Of a DNA stretch of 64,000 bases, positions 1-8,075 are shown piece by piece; within the stretch, counting starts at the first letter, position 1; every line of letters starts with the position of its first letter. The position numbers and the translations under genes were made by a program. The stretch lies in the NCBI GenBank assembly GCA_029262455.1, contig JAJCZJ010000022.1:1-64000 (forward strand), read 5' to 3'. This DNA comes from Deltaproteobacteria bacterium. Its GTDB lineage: Bacteria; Desulfobacterota; Binatia; HRBIN30; CADEER01. The notes beneath the pieces are model-generated. The model saw nothing but the letters and a program-made list of their open reading frames with translations, searched no databases and was not told the origin of the DNA.

Positions 1-254
1 TCCTTAGTACGAGAGGACCGGGAGGAACGCACCTCTGGTGTTCCGGTTGTGGCGCCAGCCGCATCGCCGGGTAGCTATGTGCGGAAGGGATAACCGCTGA
101 AAGCATATAAGCGGGAAGCCCCCCTCAAGATTAGGTATCCCTAGGCCGTAAGGCCTCTGAAGACCCCTCGAAGACTACGAGGTTGATAGGCCGGATGTGG
201 AAGCACAGCAATGTGTGAAGCTAACCGGTACTAATTGGTCGTGCGGCTTGACCA
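1..254 (+). rRNA. rrl: 23S rRNA, 3' end (partial)
   Basis: The window opens inside the 23S rRNA. The sarcin-ricin loop core AGTACGAGAGGACC lies at the left edge, and the run ends with the conserved CTAACCGGTACTAATTGGTCG block and the helix-closing GGCTTGACC. The 5' part lies outside the window. The 3' boundary is placed by analogy with E. coli and could be off by a few bases. Confidence 0.97.
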
Positions 255-329
255 CTTATTTCATTCATTCCAAGATTCGTGCTTTTCCGTCCGGATTCCC
301 GTATGCGTTGTCAAATAATATGAAGCGAC

Positions 330-372
330 CAGCTCGTAGCGATCCTCTCTAGAGGTCGATCGTTTCGAGCTG
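330..372 (+). other. 23S-5S spacer hairpin, probable rRNA processing stem
   Basis: In the spacer between 23S and 5S rRNA, CAGCTCG (330-336) pairs with CGAGCTG (366-372) and encloses a second imperfect stem (GATCCTCT / AGAGGTC). Such stems in rRNA spacers are commonly cut during transcript processing. That role is inferred from position only. Confidence 0.45.
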
Positions 373-384
373 ATTGTTTTGAGT

Positions 385-503
<119 letters not shown>

Positions 504-511
504 TTATTAGA

Positions 512-550
512 AAAGAGCCCGCTATCCTCTCGGATAGCGGGCTCTTTTTC
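512..550 (+). terminator. rRNA operon terminator
   Basis: A perfect 16-bp stem (512-527 with 532-547, arm AAAGAGCCCGCTATCC) with a 4-nt loop runs into a T tract, 8 nt after the 5S gene. This is a textbook intrinsic terminator. It faces the convergent small gene that ends at 580. Confidence 0.93.
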
Positions 551-579
551 GTTGAAAACTATAATATTCTGGAGCGATC

Positions 580-759
580 CTAGTTCTTGTACCCAACCTT
601 ACGGTAACTCACTTCGCCTTTGTCGATGCGCATCGAGAAACCACACTTTGGATCGTTACAGACCCAGGCCTTGAAGGAAACAGAGGCCCCTTCTTGACCG
701 TAGTCAGACAGGGGAATCAAGCGCCCTACCTCGCACTCTTGGCACTTCGGCCAATCCAT
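580..759 (-). CDS. small zinc-ribbon-like hypothetical protein
   Basis: A 59-residue protein with two Cys pairs, CQEC near residue 6 and C-x4-C (CNDPKC) near residue 35, spaced as in a small zinc ribbon. ATG at 759 is chosen because AAGGAGG lies 5 nt upstream; a GTG two codons earlier would overlap that ribosome binding site. The ends are polar (KVGYKN at the C-terminus), with no signal peptide or membrane segment. Function unknown; it stands alone between the rRNA operon terminator and tRNA-Arg. Confidence 0.7.
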   Translation of the reverse strand: MDWPKCQECEVGRLIPLSDYGQEGASVSFKAWVCNDPKCGFSMRIDKGEVSYRKVGYKN

Positions 760-879
760 CGCCACCTCCTTGGCACTTACCCTGACGCCCTGCGCCGGCC
801 AAATCTCTCAATTGAGTCCGCGAAGTTAGCCGAACACCTGTGGGAAATCAAGGCAAAGTGTTAGGACCTAGACGTTGTA

Positions 880-954
880 TGGTGCCCCCGCCAGGAATTG
901 AACCTGGGCTTCAGGTTTCGGAAACCTGCGTGATATCCACTTCACTACGGGGGC
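880..954 (-). tRNA. tRNA-Arg (anticodon CCG)
   Basis: On the minus strand the sequence folds as a full cloverleaf. The acceptor GCCCCCG pairs with CGGGGGC, the anticodon stem CAGGT/ACCTG encloses the loop TTCCGAA with anticodon CCG, and the T arm is CCAGG-TTCAATT-CCTGG. The 3' ACCA is encoded (880-883). It reads CGG arginine codons. By contrast, the tRNA-Gln gene downstream has no encoded CCA. Confidence 0.95.
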
Positions 955-1086
955 TTTTGCGCCGGTTAGAACACAGGACTCGCGCTGCAATTGGTCTTTT
1001 CTTGTCACGTCTGCGTAGGAGAGTCCCTACCAAAAGCTGTGGCGTTGCCTTCGGTTTGCGGCATCGGTGTGTCACGAAAATCCTCG

Positions 1087-1122
1087 TTTTCGCTTGTGCA
1101 CCTCTTTTTCAACGGACTGCCA
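1087..1122 (-). repeat. partial copy of dispersed TAGCARNCCGTTGAA-ended repeat (copy D)
   Basis: Read on the minus strand this begins TGGCAGTCCGTTGAAAAAGAGGTG and continues into CACAAGCGAAAA. It matches the left end of the complete copy at 50785 (TAGCAACCCGTTGAACAGGTG...GCGAAAA). Only one end is recognisable, so this looks like a decayed or solo end. It lies in the 235-nt gap between tRNA-Arg and ispE, where I see nothing else. Confidence 0.5.
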
Positions 1123-1189
1123 AGGTGCGTCGATCTAGCACTCCTGTTTTTTGGGGTCAATTCCGCAGGCAACAAGCGATGTCTTGGGC

Positions 1190-2146
1190 ATGAGCCCGGC
1201 ATCTCTGCCTCAGCGGGCTCGGTGCTTCTGTCCCGCGAAACTCAATCTCGGCCTGCGAGTCATTGGACGACGGGCGGATGGTTACCATTTGATTGAGTCG
1301 CGCATGGTTCCGATCGATGTCGGAGATAGCCTCGATATCGCGATATCCCAAGGCACAGATGACGCTGCGGGCGCAGCCGTCTCTAAGAGTGCAGCAGGCC
1401 GAAAACCGCCGATTGAGTTGACAGTGGCCGGTCGTCCGGCTCCGTCGGGTCGTGAGAACCTGGTTTTTCGGGCGGCTGAAATTGTACTGGAGCACAGTCG
1501 TGCCAACGTTTCGCTTCGGATTGGGCTCGAGAAGAGGTTGCCCAGTGGCGCTGGATTGGGTGGAGGGAGTAGTGACGCAGCCTCGACCTTGCGGTTGGTT
1601 TCGTTCCTGTTGGGAATTGATCCCGGGCGCGAGTTGCTCATGAGCTGGGCAACCAGCTTGGGGGCGGATGTTCCGTTTTTCGTTGATGGAGTGCCGGCAT
1701 TGGCGACCGGAATCGGTGAGCGATTGTCGCCGATAAGGGACTGGCCGCGGCGGCCGCTGGTGGTGGCTTTTCGCGGCGCGGGTATCCCTACCGCGCGGGT
1801 GTTTTCGGACTTTGACGCTTCGTTGACTTCGCCGCAGGTGGCCAGTAGTATTCCGGTTTTTCCGAAAAATCAGAGTGATCTGCAAGTCAACGACTTGGAG
1901 TCGGCGGCGGTCCAGATCGATCCGGGGATCAGTAGTTTGAAGCAGGGGCTTGTCGCGCAAGGGGCGCGCGAGGTCGGAATGTCTGGAAGCGGCTCGGCTG
2001 TTTTCGGCTTCTTTGATAACTGGAACGCGGCGCGCGCGTGCGCGACGAGAATGTCAGAAAATGGCGACTGGGCCGAGGCTGCGAAAGTGCTCGAAGGCCC
2101 GGCGTCGAGTGAGAGTGTGGACGCGATCCCAAACAAACTTAACTGA
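1190..2146 (+). CDS. ispE: 4-diphosphocytidyl-2-C-methyl-D-erythritol kinase
   Basis: IspE uses ATP to phosphorylate the 2-hydroxyl of CDP-ME in the MEP isoprenoid pathway. The 318-residue protein has the GHMP-kinase layout: N-terminal CPAKLNLGLRVIGRRADGYH, then the ATP-binding glycine loop GAGLGGGSSDAAS near residue 100, and a C-terminal GSGSAVFGFF motif near 270. ATG at 1190 fits the family N-terminus; an in-frame TTG at 1151 would add an unlikely leader. Its TGA stop directly abuts tRNA-Gln, so enzyme and tRNA must share a transcript with prs. Confidence 0.95.
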   Translation: MSPASLPQRARCFCPAKLNLGLRVIGRRADGYHLIESRMVPIDVGDSLDIAISQGTDDAAGAAVSKSAAGRKPPIELTVAGRPAPSGRENLVFRAAEIVLEHSRANVSLRIGLEKRLPSGAGLGGGSSDAASTLRLVSFLLGIDPGRELLMSWATSLGADVPFFVDGVPALATGIGERLSPIRDWPRRPLVVAFRGAGIPTARVFSDFDASLTSPQVASSIPVFPKNQSDLQVNDLESAAVQIDPGISSLKQGLVAQGAREVGMSGSGSAVFGFFDNWNAARACATRMSENGDWAEAAKVLEGPASSESVDAIPNKLN

Positions 2147-2218
2147 TGGGCGGTAGCCAAGCGGTAAGGCACCGGGTTTTGGTCCCGGCATTCGAAGGTT
2201 CGAACCCTTCCCGCCCAG
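2147..2218 (+). tRNA. tRNA-Gln (anticodon TTG)
   Basis: The cloverleaf has acceptor TGGGCGG/CCGCCCA, anticodon stem CCGGG/CCCGG around loop TTTTGGT (anticodon TTG), and T arm GAAGG-TTCGAAC-CCTTC. The discriminator is G and CCA is not encoded. It begins on the base after the ispE stop and ends 12 nt before the prs start. A tRNA-Gln between ispE and prs is a recurring arrangement in deltaproteobacterial genomes. The tRNA must be cut out of the mRNA. Confidence 0.96.
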
Positions 2219-2230
2219 TTACTTTCTGTC

Positions 2231-3190
2231 GTGAAGAGCTCAATTTTGAAAAATCGCCTACAGGTTTTTGCTGGAAACTCGACCCCGGAGCTAGCACAGG
2301 AAGTGTGCTCGTTTCTCGATGTATCTCTGGGACGAGCAGAAGTGCGCCGCTTCAGCGACGGCGAAGTCTTCGTCGAGATCGACGACAACGTGCGTGGTGG
2401 CGATGTCTTCGTGCTGCAGTCGACCTCTACACCGGTAAACGACCATCTGATGGAACTGTTGCTGATGCTCGATGCCTTTCGGCGCGCATCAGCAAAGCGG
2501 GTGACAGCGGTCATACCTTACTACGGATATGCGCGTCAGGATCGCAAAGTCTCTCCGCGTGTTCCGATCAGCGCTAAACTCGTGGCCGATCTGATCTCGG
2601 CGGCGGGCGCATCCAGGGTTCTGACACTGGACCTACACGCTGGCCAGATTCAAGGGTTCTTCGATGTTCCGGTCGACAATCTGTACGCGACACCGGTGAT
2701 CTTCAAGCACCTGAAAGACATCCTTGACGGCGAGGTGGTTACAGTCGTGTCGCCTGACCCGGGCGGTGTTGAGCGGGCGCGGTCGTTTGCCAAGCGGCTG
2801 GACGCGGGTCTTGCGATCATCGACAAGCGGCGTGCGCGGCCGAATGAAGTTGCCGAGATGCGAGTCGTGGGCGACGTGGGTCAAACGGCGATCATTGTCG
2901 ACGACATTGTCGATACAGCAGGTACATTATCCGCGGCGGCGGGTGCTTTGAAGGCAGCGGGGGCTACGAAAGTCATGGCCTGCTGCACGCACCCTGTTCT
3001 TTCTGGACCTGCAATCGAGCGCATCGAGGCGTCGGATCTCACGAAGTTGTTGGTGACTGACACGATTCCGCTGCGTGATGCCGGCCTCAAATGTGAAAAG
3101 ATTGAAGTGCTGTCGATTTCTCACCTGCTGGGAGAAGCGATTCGTCGCACACACCAGGAAGAATCGATTAGCTCACTGTTTATGTCTTGA
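2231..3190 (+). CDS. prs: ribose-phosphate pyrophosphokinase
   Basis: Prs makes PRPP from ribose 5-phosphate and ATP, feeding the purine genes seen later in the window. The 319-residue protein carries the family landmarks: [11 protein letters not shown] at the N-terminus, [10 protein letters not shown] near residue 97, and the PRPP-binding loop [12 protein letters not shown] near 222. The GTG start at 2231 has no clear ribosome binding site. An in-frame TTG at 2246 is preceded by GAAGAG at good spacing and gives a 314-residue protein, so the exact start is open. Confidence 0.95.
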   Translation: MKSSILKNRLQVFAGNSTPELAQEVCSFLDVSLGRAEVRRFSDGEVFVEIDDNVRGGDVFVLQSTSTPVNDHLMELLLMLDAFRRASAKRVTAVIPYYGYARQDRKVSPRVPISAKLVADLISAAGASRVLTLDLHAGQIQGFFDVPVDNLYATPVIFKHLKDILDGEVVTVVSPDPGGVERARSFAKRLDAGLAIIDKRRARPNEVAEMRVVGDVGQTAIIVDDIVDTAGTLSAAAGALKAAGATKVMACCTHPVLSGPAIERIEASDLTKLLVTDTIPLRDAGLKCEKIEVLSISHLLGEAIRRTHQEESISSLFMS

Positions 3191-3251
3191 TTCTTTTCGA
3201 ACCGGACGGCGGCGATTGAGCCCGGCCGTTTGGTAGGAGTACTGAGGAACA

Positions 3252-3905
3252 ATGGAAACACTCAACCTCATCGTCGAAAGTAGAGAAGCCGGGCGCAAGG
3301 GCGCCGCTAGAGCTCTGCGGCGCAATGGCCGCATCCCGGCGGTTGTGTACGGCCCGAAGATGGAACCTTCGGCGATATCTGTCGAGGAGCGTTCGTTCGA
3401 GAAGGCAGTTGGCGACGGTACGCGAATGCAGCTGCTGCGTTTGGAAGGCGGGGTCGGTGACAAGTTGGTATTGGTCAAGGATACCCAGCGCGATCCCCTG
3501 ACACGGGCTCTGCTTCACGCTGACCTCTACGAAGTGGACGTCGAGCAGAAGTTGCACGTCGAGATTCCCCTCAGCTTCGTGGGCAAGTCGATTGGCGTCG
3601 AGAATGGCGGAATCCTGCAGCCCATTCGACGTAGCATCGAGGTGCTGTGCTTGCCGCTGAAAATCCCTGACGAAATCGAGATCGATGTGACAGAGCTCGG
3701 TATTCAGGATGCGGTTCACGTCAGCGATCTCAATGCGCCGGAAGGCGTCGAGATTTCATTCGATACCGACTTTGCTGTGGTGACAGTGTTGCCACCTGTT
3801 GTCGAAGAGGTGAAGGCCACAGAAGACGAAGTCGAACCGGGGGCCGAGGAAGTGGCTGCCGAGGGCGATGCTGCCGCGAAGAAGGAGGAGCCCGAGGAGG
3901 GCTGA
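3252..3905 (+). CDS. rplY: 50S ribosomal protein bL25, long CTC form
   Basis: bL25 binds 5S rRNA. This 217-residue protein is the long (general stress/CTC) form, with the L25 domain in about residues 1-95 (RKGAARALRRNGRIPAVVYG), a second beta domain to about 185, and an acidic Glu/Ala tail ending EEPEEG. ATG at 3252 has GAGGA upstream. It lies between prs and pth, the usual gene order prs-rplY-pth. Confidence 0.96.
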   Translation: METLNLIVESREAGRKGAARALRRNGRIPAVVYGPKMEPSAISVEERSFEKAVGDGTRMQLLRLEGGVGDKLVLVKDTQRDPLTRALLHADLYEVDVEQKLHVEIPLSFVGKSIGVENGGILQPIRRSIEVLCLPLKIPDEIEIDVTELGIQDAVHVSDLNAPEGVEISFDTDFAVVTVLPPVVEEVKATEDEVEPGAEEVAAEGDAAAKKEEPEEG

Positions 3906-3913
3906 TTGCATTG

Positions 3914-4471
3914 ATGCGGGTCGTTGCGGGTCTGGGAAATCCAGGTCCGCAGTATGTCTGGACCCGCCACAACGCAGGCTTCTTGATTGTGCAACGACTT
4001 GCCGAAAAATGGAATCTTACGTTCCGCGAGGGTGGCCTGTCGCATGACGCGATACGGCGTGACTCTGACGGAGAGGTGCGCCTCGTGTTGCCCCAGTGTT
4101 ACATGAACCGCAGCGGCGAGGCGCTCGTGGGTTTGGTCGAACCACCCCTGGAGGAGACCTTGATCGTCGTATATGACGACGTTGATTTGCCTACAGGAAC
4201 CCTGCGCATTCGTTGCGGCGGTGGTGCCGGCGGACATCGCGGAGTGGCATCGGTGATCGACAACTGTGGTTCCGAGTTTGTCAGGTTGCGTGTTGGCGTG
4301 GGTAGACCGGATGAGGGGCGAGATACAGCGGAATTCGTCCTGGCCGAGCTTTCGTCGGCCGAACGAGAAGAATTGATGGACAGTGTCGATCGCGGAACCG
4401 ATGCGATCGAATGTTTGCTGGACCAAGACGTTGAGGCCGCCATGAATCGATTTAACGGTGCTCGGGCGTGA
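3914..4471 (+). CDS. pth: peptidyl-tRNA hydrolase
   Basis: Pth frees tRNAs from dropped-off peptidyl-tRNA. The 185-residue protein has the signature VAGLGNPGPQYVWTRHNAGF at the N-terminus with the catalytic His in TRHNAG, then PQCYMNRSGEA and the Asp-containing VYDDVDLPTGTLRIR. The ATG at 3914 is used; a TTG codon precedes it in frame. It starts 8 nt after the rplY stop, so the two are probably co-transcribed. Confidence 0.96.
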   Translation: MRVVAGLGNPGPQYVWTRHNAGFLIVQRLAEKWNLTFREGGLSHDAIRRDSDGEVRLVLPQCYMNRSGEALVGLVEPPLEETLIVVYDDVDLPTGTLRIRCGGGAGGHRGVASVIDNCGSEFVRLRVGVGRPDEGRDTAEFVLAELSSAEREELMDSVDRGTDAIECLLDQDVEAAMNRFNGARA

Positions 4472-4573
4472 GTGGTCACATGAGGATCGCGAGACGGCTC
4501 GTATTTTTTGCGGGTGGTCGATCTCCTGGAATCGCATTATTTGCGCAGGAGAAATTTTTCAAAGGAGAAACAG

Positions 4574-4996
4574 ATGCGCAGGTATGAGACCCTCTTGGTC
4601 CTGAATCCGGAGTTGCCCGAGGCACAAACTCGGGAAACGATCGATCGAGCGCGCCGGGTGCTCACCGAGGCTGGTGCTGAAGATACTGAGGTTCAAGAAT
4701 GGGGTATGCGTGACCTTGCGTACGAAATCCGCAAGCACAAGCGTGGCTACTACATTCTTCTGGAGTATCGGGCGACGCCAGAGTTGGTGATGGAACTCGA
4801 ACGCAATCTGAAGATTGCGGACGAGGTTCTTCGATTTATTTCGGTGTCGGCAGTGAAATCACCGCGAAAGCCGGTCGCCGAAGGAACAGACGGCGAAGGT
4901 GCGGACGGCGAAACGAGCGCTGATGCGACGACGCCACCTGCGGCAGCCGAAGCCGCGGAAGCGCCGGCTCCGCCGACCGAAGCTGCAGCAGAGTAA
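4574..4996 (+). CDS. rpsF: 30S ribosomal protein bS6
   Basis: bS6 pairs with bS18 on the small-subunit platform. The 140-residue protein starts MRRYETLLVLNPELPE and keeps the core to about residue 95 (VQEWGMRDLAYEIRKHKRGYYILLEYR). A low-complexity Ala/Glu/Pro tail follows. The start is set by AAAGGAG 7 nt before the ATG. It leads rpsF-rpsR-rplI; the usual ssb gene between rpsF and rpsR is absent. Confidence 0.96.
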   Translation: MRRYETLLVLNPELPEAQTRETIDRARRVLTEAGAEDTEVQEWGMRDLAYEIRKHKRGYYILLEYRATPELVMELERNLKIADEVLRFISVSAVKSPRKPVAEGTDGEGADGETSADATTPPAAAEAAEAPAPPTEAAAE

Positions 4997-5008
4997 GGGA
5001 GTACGGGA

Positions 5009-5299
5009 ATGCCAGCACCGAAGAGAGGTAGAGGAAAACCAACCGGCCGGGGGCGGGATGATCGCGGAGCAGCGCGACGCCGACCGACGCGCCGCAAGGT
5101 TTGCAGATTCTGCGCCGACAAGGATTCGCGAATCGATTACAAGGACTCACGTGGCCTGGGTAACTACCTCACCGAGCGTGGCAAGATCATTCCGAGTCGA
5201 ATCACGGGGACCTGTGCGCGTCACCAACGCAAGTTGACGTCGGCGATCAAGCGGGCGCGTACGGTGGCGCTTCTTCCGTACACGATCACTACTGTCTAG
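5009..5299 (+). CDS. rpsR: 30S ribosomal protein bS18
   Basis: bS18 forms a heterodimer with bS6. The 96-residue protein has a basic Gly/Arg-rich N-terminal extension ([16 protein letters not shown]) followed by the conserved core [17 protein letters not shown], then [19 protein letters not shown] and AIKRAR. CRFC and TC give the three cysteines of the zinc-binding (C+) form. It follows rpsF by 12 nt with an AGGGAG binding site. Confidence 0.96.
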   Translation: MPAPKRGRGKPTGRGRDDRGAARRRPTRRKVCRFCADKDSRIDYKDSRGLGNYLTERGKIIPSRITGTCARHQRKLTSAIKRARTVALLPYTITTV

Positions 5300-5307
5300 T
5301 GGCGTTG

Positions 5308-5371
5308 CTGGTGACTGGTGATTGGTGAAAGCCAATTGCAGCGCCGGCAACGACTCACGACTCACGAATCA
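5308..5371 (+). repeat. inverted heptamer repeat arms before rplI
   Basis: Three tandem 7-mers YTGGTGA (5308-5328) and, after a 22-nt spacer, three 7-mers CGAMTCA (5351-5371). The two arms have opposite sense (GTGA against TCAC every 7 bases), so an imperfect hairpin can form. The right arm ends three bases before the AGAGG ribosome binding site of rplI. The same 7-bp design, in longer form, precedes fumC at 12695-12853. Confidence 0.65.
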
Positions 5372-5386
5372 TCAGAGGTCCAGTTC

Positions 5387-5953
5387 ATGGAAGTCATTCT
5401 GCAGGAAGATATTAACCACCTCGGCCACATCGGCGAAGTCGTTAAGGTTCGCGACGGCTACGCGCGCAACTACTTGTTGCCGCGCGGGCTCGCGGTGTTG
5501 GCCGACAAGCGCAATGTTCGCGAGCTGGGCCACCAGCAGCGCATCGTCGAGGAAAAGCGACAACGCGTTGCGGCGACCGCTCAAGAGGTTGCCAACAAGA
5601 TGAGCCAGGTGGCGCTCGAGTTTACGGCACGCGCGGGTGAAGGCGGAAAGCTGTTCGGCTCGATCACCAATCAGGACATCGAGAAGGAACTCCACGACAA
5701 GGGGTTCGACGTCGATCGTCGACGCATCAAGCTTGAAGAACCGATCAAGGCTGTCGGTGACCACAAGGTCACGGTAACTTTGGCGGCCGGGGTTCCGTGC
5801 GAAATTTCCGTCAAGGTGACGGGCATCTTCGACAAGAAGGAAGAGTCCGAAGCGAAAGCCGAGGCTCAAGGGGACGATAAAGCCGGGGAGACGGCCGAAG
5901 CAGTCACACAGCCAGAGCCCGAACAAACCGACTCAGCTGAGACAGAAGCCTGA
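5387..5953 (+). CDS. rplI: 50S ribosomal protein bL9
   Basis: bL9 is a two-domain large-subunit protein. The 188-residue product starts MEVILQEDINHLGHIGEVVKVRDGYARNYLLPRG, the family signature, has the long connecting helix, and a C-terminal domain (KLFGSITNQDIEKEL) to about residue 150. A Glu/Ala-rich acidic tail follows. ATG 5387 is chosen from the conserved N-terminus and AGAGG at 5374. An in-frame upstream start would read through the heptamer repeats. Confidence 0.96.
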   Translation: MEVILQEDINHLGHIGEVVKVRDGYARNYLLPRGLAVLADKRNVRELGHQQRIVEEKRQRVAATAQEVANKMSQVALEFTARAGEGGKLFGSITNQDIEKELHDKGFDVDRRRIKLEEPIKAVGDHKVTVTLAAGVPCEISVKVTGIFDKKEESEAKAEAQGDDKAGETAEAVTQPEPEQTDSAETEA

Positions 5954-5963
5954 GCTGATTGAG

Positions 5964-6480
5964 ATGGAGTAGCAGGCTGTCGGAGGATTTTTTGGGGTAG
6001 GCCTGCTGCTTGTTGTCTCCGGAGCCGTTGCTGGCTGTGGTGGCGACGATGACACCGATCATGGGTCGGGCGGCCTGCGCGGTGCTGCATTCCGCGATGG
6101 CGGTTCCTTTTCGGTCGGCGTAACGACGCTTGCGATCGGCGCTGGCTCGGCCGCGAGGAGCGTTGAGGTTTGGTACCCCGCATCGCCTGATGCAAGCGAT
6201 GGTTCCGACCGCGAAATCTATTTCATTCGGGATTTCTTGCCGGATGTGACTGACGCAATTCTACCGGCCGACGCCGATCCTCCTTTCGTTACGGACGCGT
6301 TTCGCGACATTGAGCCGAGCCGGCAAGGGCCTTCCTCTGGTTGTATTCGCGCACGGCGCCGCGAGCTATCGTCTGCAATCAACGTTCCTAACGACACACC
6401 TCGCTTCTTGGGGATTCGTAGTTGCTTCGGTGGACTACCTGGAACGAGGCTTGTCGGCCGCATTGGGCGTCTCACGGTGA
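5964..6480 (+). pseudogene. broken lipoprotein alpha/beta hydrolase (PAF-acetylhydrolase-like)
   Basis: Remnant of a secreted hydrolase. After ATG-GAG (5964) comes an in-frame TAG (5970), then an open frame encoding a lipoprotein signal with lipobox VAGC (LLLVVSGAVAGCGGDD) and a family-like GSFSVGVTTLAIG...VEVWYPASP. Near 6300-6322 the reading frame shifts by one, and the homologous sequence continues as GLPLVVFAHGAASYRLQ and LASWGFVVASVDYLERG. It stops at 6478 before the catalytic half. No start codon remains in the first open part. A sequencing error could explain the shift but not the truncation. Confidence 0.7.
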
Positions 6481-6482
6481 CT

Positions 6483-7970
6483 TCAGTCGGAGCGCGACTC
6501 CAACACCGCGGGGCTACCGGGCAAGATGCCGCGGTTGCGTAACAGCTTGACCGGTACGTCGGTTCGATGTGGGTCAAAGAGAACCAAATCCGTACGCCTG
6601 TCTTCGTCGAAATCACCCACGGTCATGGCTCCGCTCTTGCCAACCTGTTGGCGGGCCGTGCGTTTGCGGTAGCGGTGATCGGTGCCGCCCAAGTAGATTT
6701 CGATACGGTTGCCGCTGCCCGAGGTGATTAGGTCAAGGTCGCCGTCGCCGTTCATGTCGCTGTCGAGGCTGGGCAAGAAGCCGTCTGGAGCGAAAGTTTC
6801 GAAGCTGATCGGAAGGCTGAGCTTCGTGGTCGCCCACGGTTCCTTCTCAAACGGAGTTGTTTGGCCTGCGCGGTAGATGGCGATATTGGCGTCGAGGGAC
6901 TGTGTCACGAGGGCTTCGACGATTTCTGAGATGCTGAACGGTGTGGTCATTTGAACGAGTTCGGGGTGACCGTCAGAGTCGAGATCCAAAAGTGTCAGCG
7001 AGCCTCGATCTGAAATCGAAAACTTTTGATCGGGTTGCGCCAAGTTCCAGGAACCACCGCGGTTCAAGTGGACGGTTGCCGAAGTTCCCGCGCTGCTGAT
7101 GCCGCCCTGGACGTGTGAAACCAGTAGATCGCCAAGCCCGTCGCCATTGATGTCCTGCGCTTGTGCGCTGGCGCCGCCGGAGCCGCGAATGTGATCTGCC
7201 TGTGAAACGAGCGATAGCGGGATGTGTTTGCTGGGCTCGCTGTCGAAGGTGCCGTTGGGCCGCTGCTGAAACACGCGGACTCCGTGACGCGTTGCCGCGA
7301 CGATGTCTTCGAGCTCATCTGTATCGACGCGCGCGAAGGAGATGCGCGCCGGTACATAGTTGAGCTCGACGGGGCTCTCGGCGAAGCCCAGGCCGGGACT
7401 CTCGAAGACGTAGTAGTTTGCAACACCACCGACAGCGAATCTTCCCAGCTCCCTGCCGCTGTTCTCAAGGACGACGACCTGTCCGAGCTGCTGGACCACG
7501 AGCCAGCGAGTACCTTTTGGCGTTGTGTGGATCAGGGCCATTCGGGTCATCGAGCGCTCTTCCCCGCGTGGTCCGATCGATCCAAGTCCGGGAATGGCAA
7601 TGGTTCGTGTGGTCGCCTTGCCTCCGCGGAGTGAAAGCACCAGGAGATCTTGTTGCCGCAACAGAATTAGCTCAACGCCGGGGCCGGGTTCGAGGTCGCC
7701 GATATCGTATGCGGCAGATCCGGGCGGAAGAGGGATGTCGTATGAGGGCAGCGATTTGGCAACCGTGGGGTGCAGTCGGAGCGTACGTCGTTCCGTAGGC
7801 GGGATGCCTTGGAAGATGATCTGCAGAAGATCTTGCTTGCCGTCACCGTCGAAGTCTGCGAGTTCGGCGGCGACTGTACGTCCGCTTGTCACAATCTCGC
7901 GCAAATCGAAGGGCTCGGCGGCATGTGCAACTCCGAAGAGGATCAAGCAGAGGGGGACGAGTTGGATCAT
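6483..7970 (-). CDS. secreted FG-GAP/VCBS repeat protein
   Basis: A 495-residue exported protein with a cleavable signal peptide (MIQLVPLCLILFGVAHAAEP). It contains repeated calcium-binding-type DxDxDG units: DFDGDGKQDLL near 39, DINGDGLGDLL near 268, DLDSDGHPEL near 315, DMNGDGDLDLI near 404 and DFDEDRRTDLV near 450. These are typical of integrin-like beta-propeller (FG-GAP/VCBS) proteins. No enzymatic domain is evident; a surface or binding role is inference. It stands alone, ending 2 nt from the hydrolase remnant. Confidence 0.85.
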   Translation of the reverse strand: MIQLVPLCLILFGVAHAAEPFDLREIVTSGRTVAAELADFDGDGKQDLLQIIFQGIPPTERRTLRLHPTVAKSLPSYDIPLPPGSAAYDIGDLEPGPGVELILLRQQDLLVLSLRGGKATTRTIAIPGLGSIGPRGEERSMTRMALIHTTPKGTRWLVVQQLGQVVVLENSGRELGRFAVGGVANYYVFESPGLGFAESPVELNYVPARISFARVDTDELEDIVAATRHGVRVFQQRPNGTFDSEPSKHIPLSLVSQADHIRGSGGASAQAQDINGDGLGDLLVSHVQGGISSAGTSATVHLNRGGSWNLAQPDQKFSISDRGSLTLLDLDSDGHPELVQMTTPFSISEIVEALVTQSLDANIAIYRAGQTTPFEKEPWATTKLSLPISFETFAPDGFLPSLDSDMNGDGDLDLITSGSGNRIEIYLGGTDHRYRKRTARQQVGKSGAMTVGDFDEDRRTDLVLFDPHRTDVPVKLLRNRGILPGSPAVLESRSD

Positions 7971-8075
7971 TGTGGTATTGTACTGGAAACGTCGGTGTCA
8001 GGGCGAGAGTGAGCCGCACTTTTCGGTTCACATCGGTTGCGCCGGAGACCCCCTGGTTTGCGAAGCACTACGTCG

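Noticed and set aside
1157-1960. Long open frame opposite ispE
   Set aside because: It lies antisense to a well-conserved gene, has low-complexity Arg-rich composition and no recognisable motif; a shadow of high-GC codon use.
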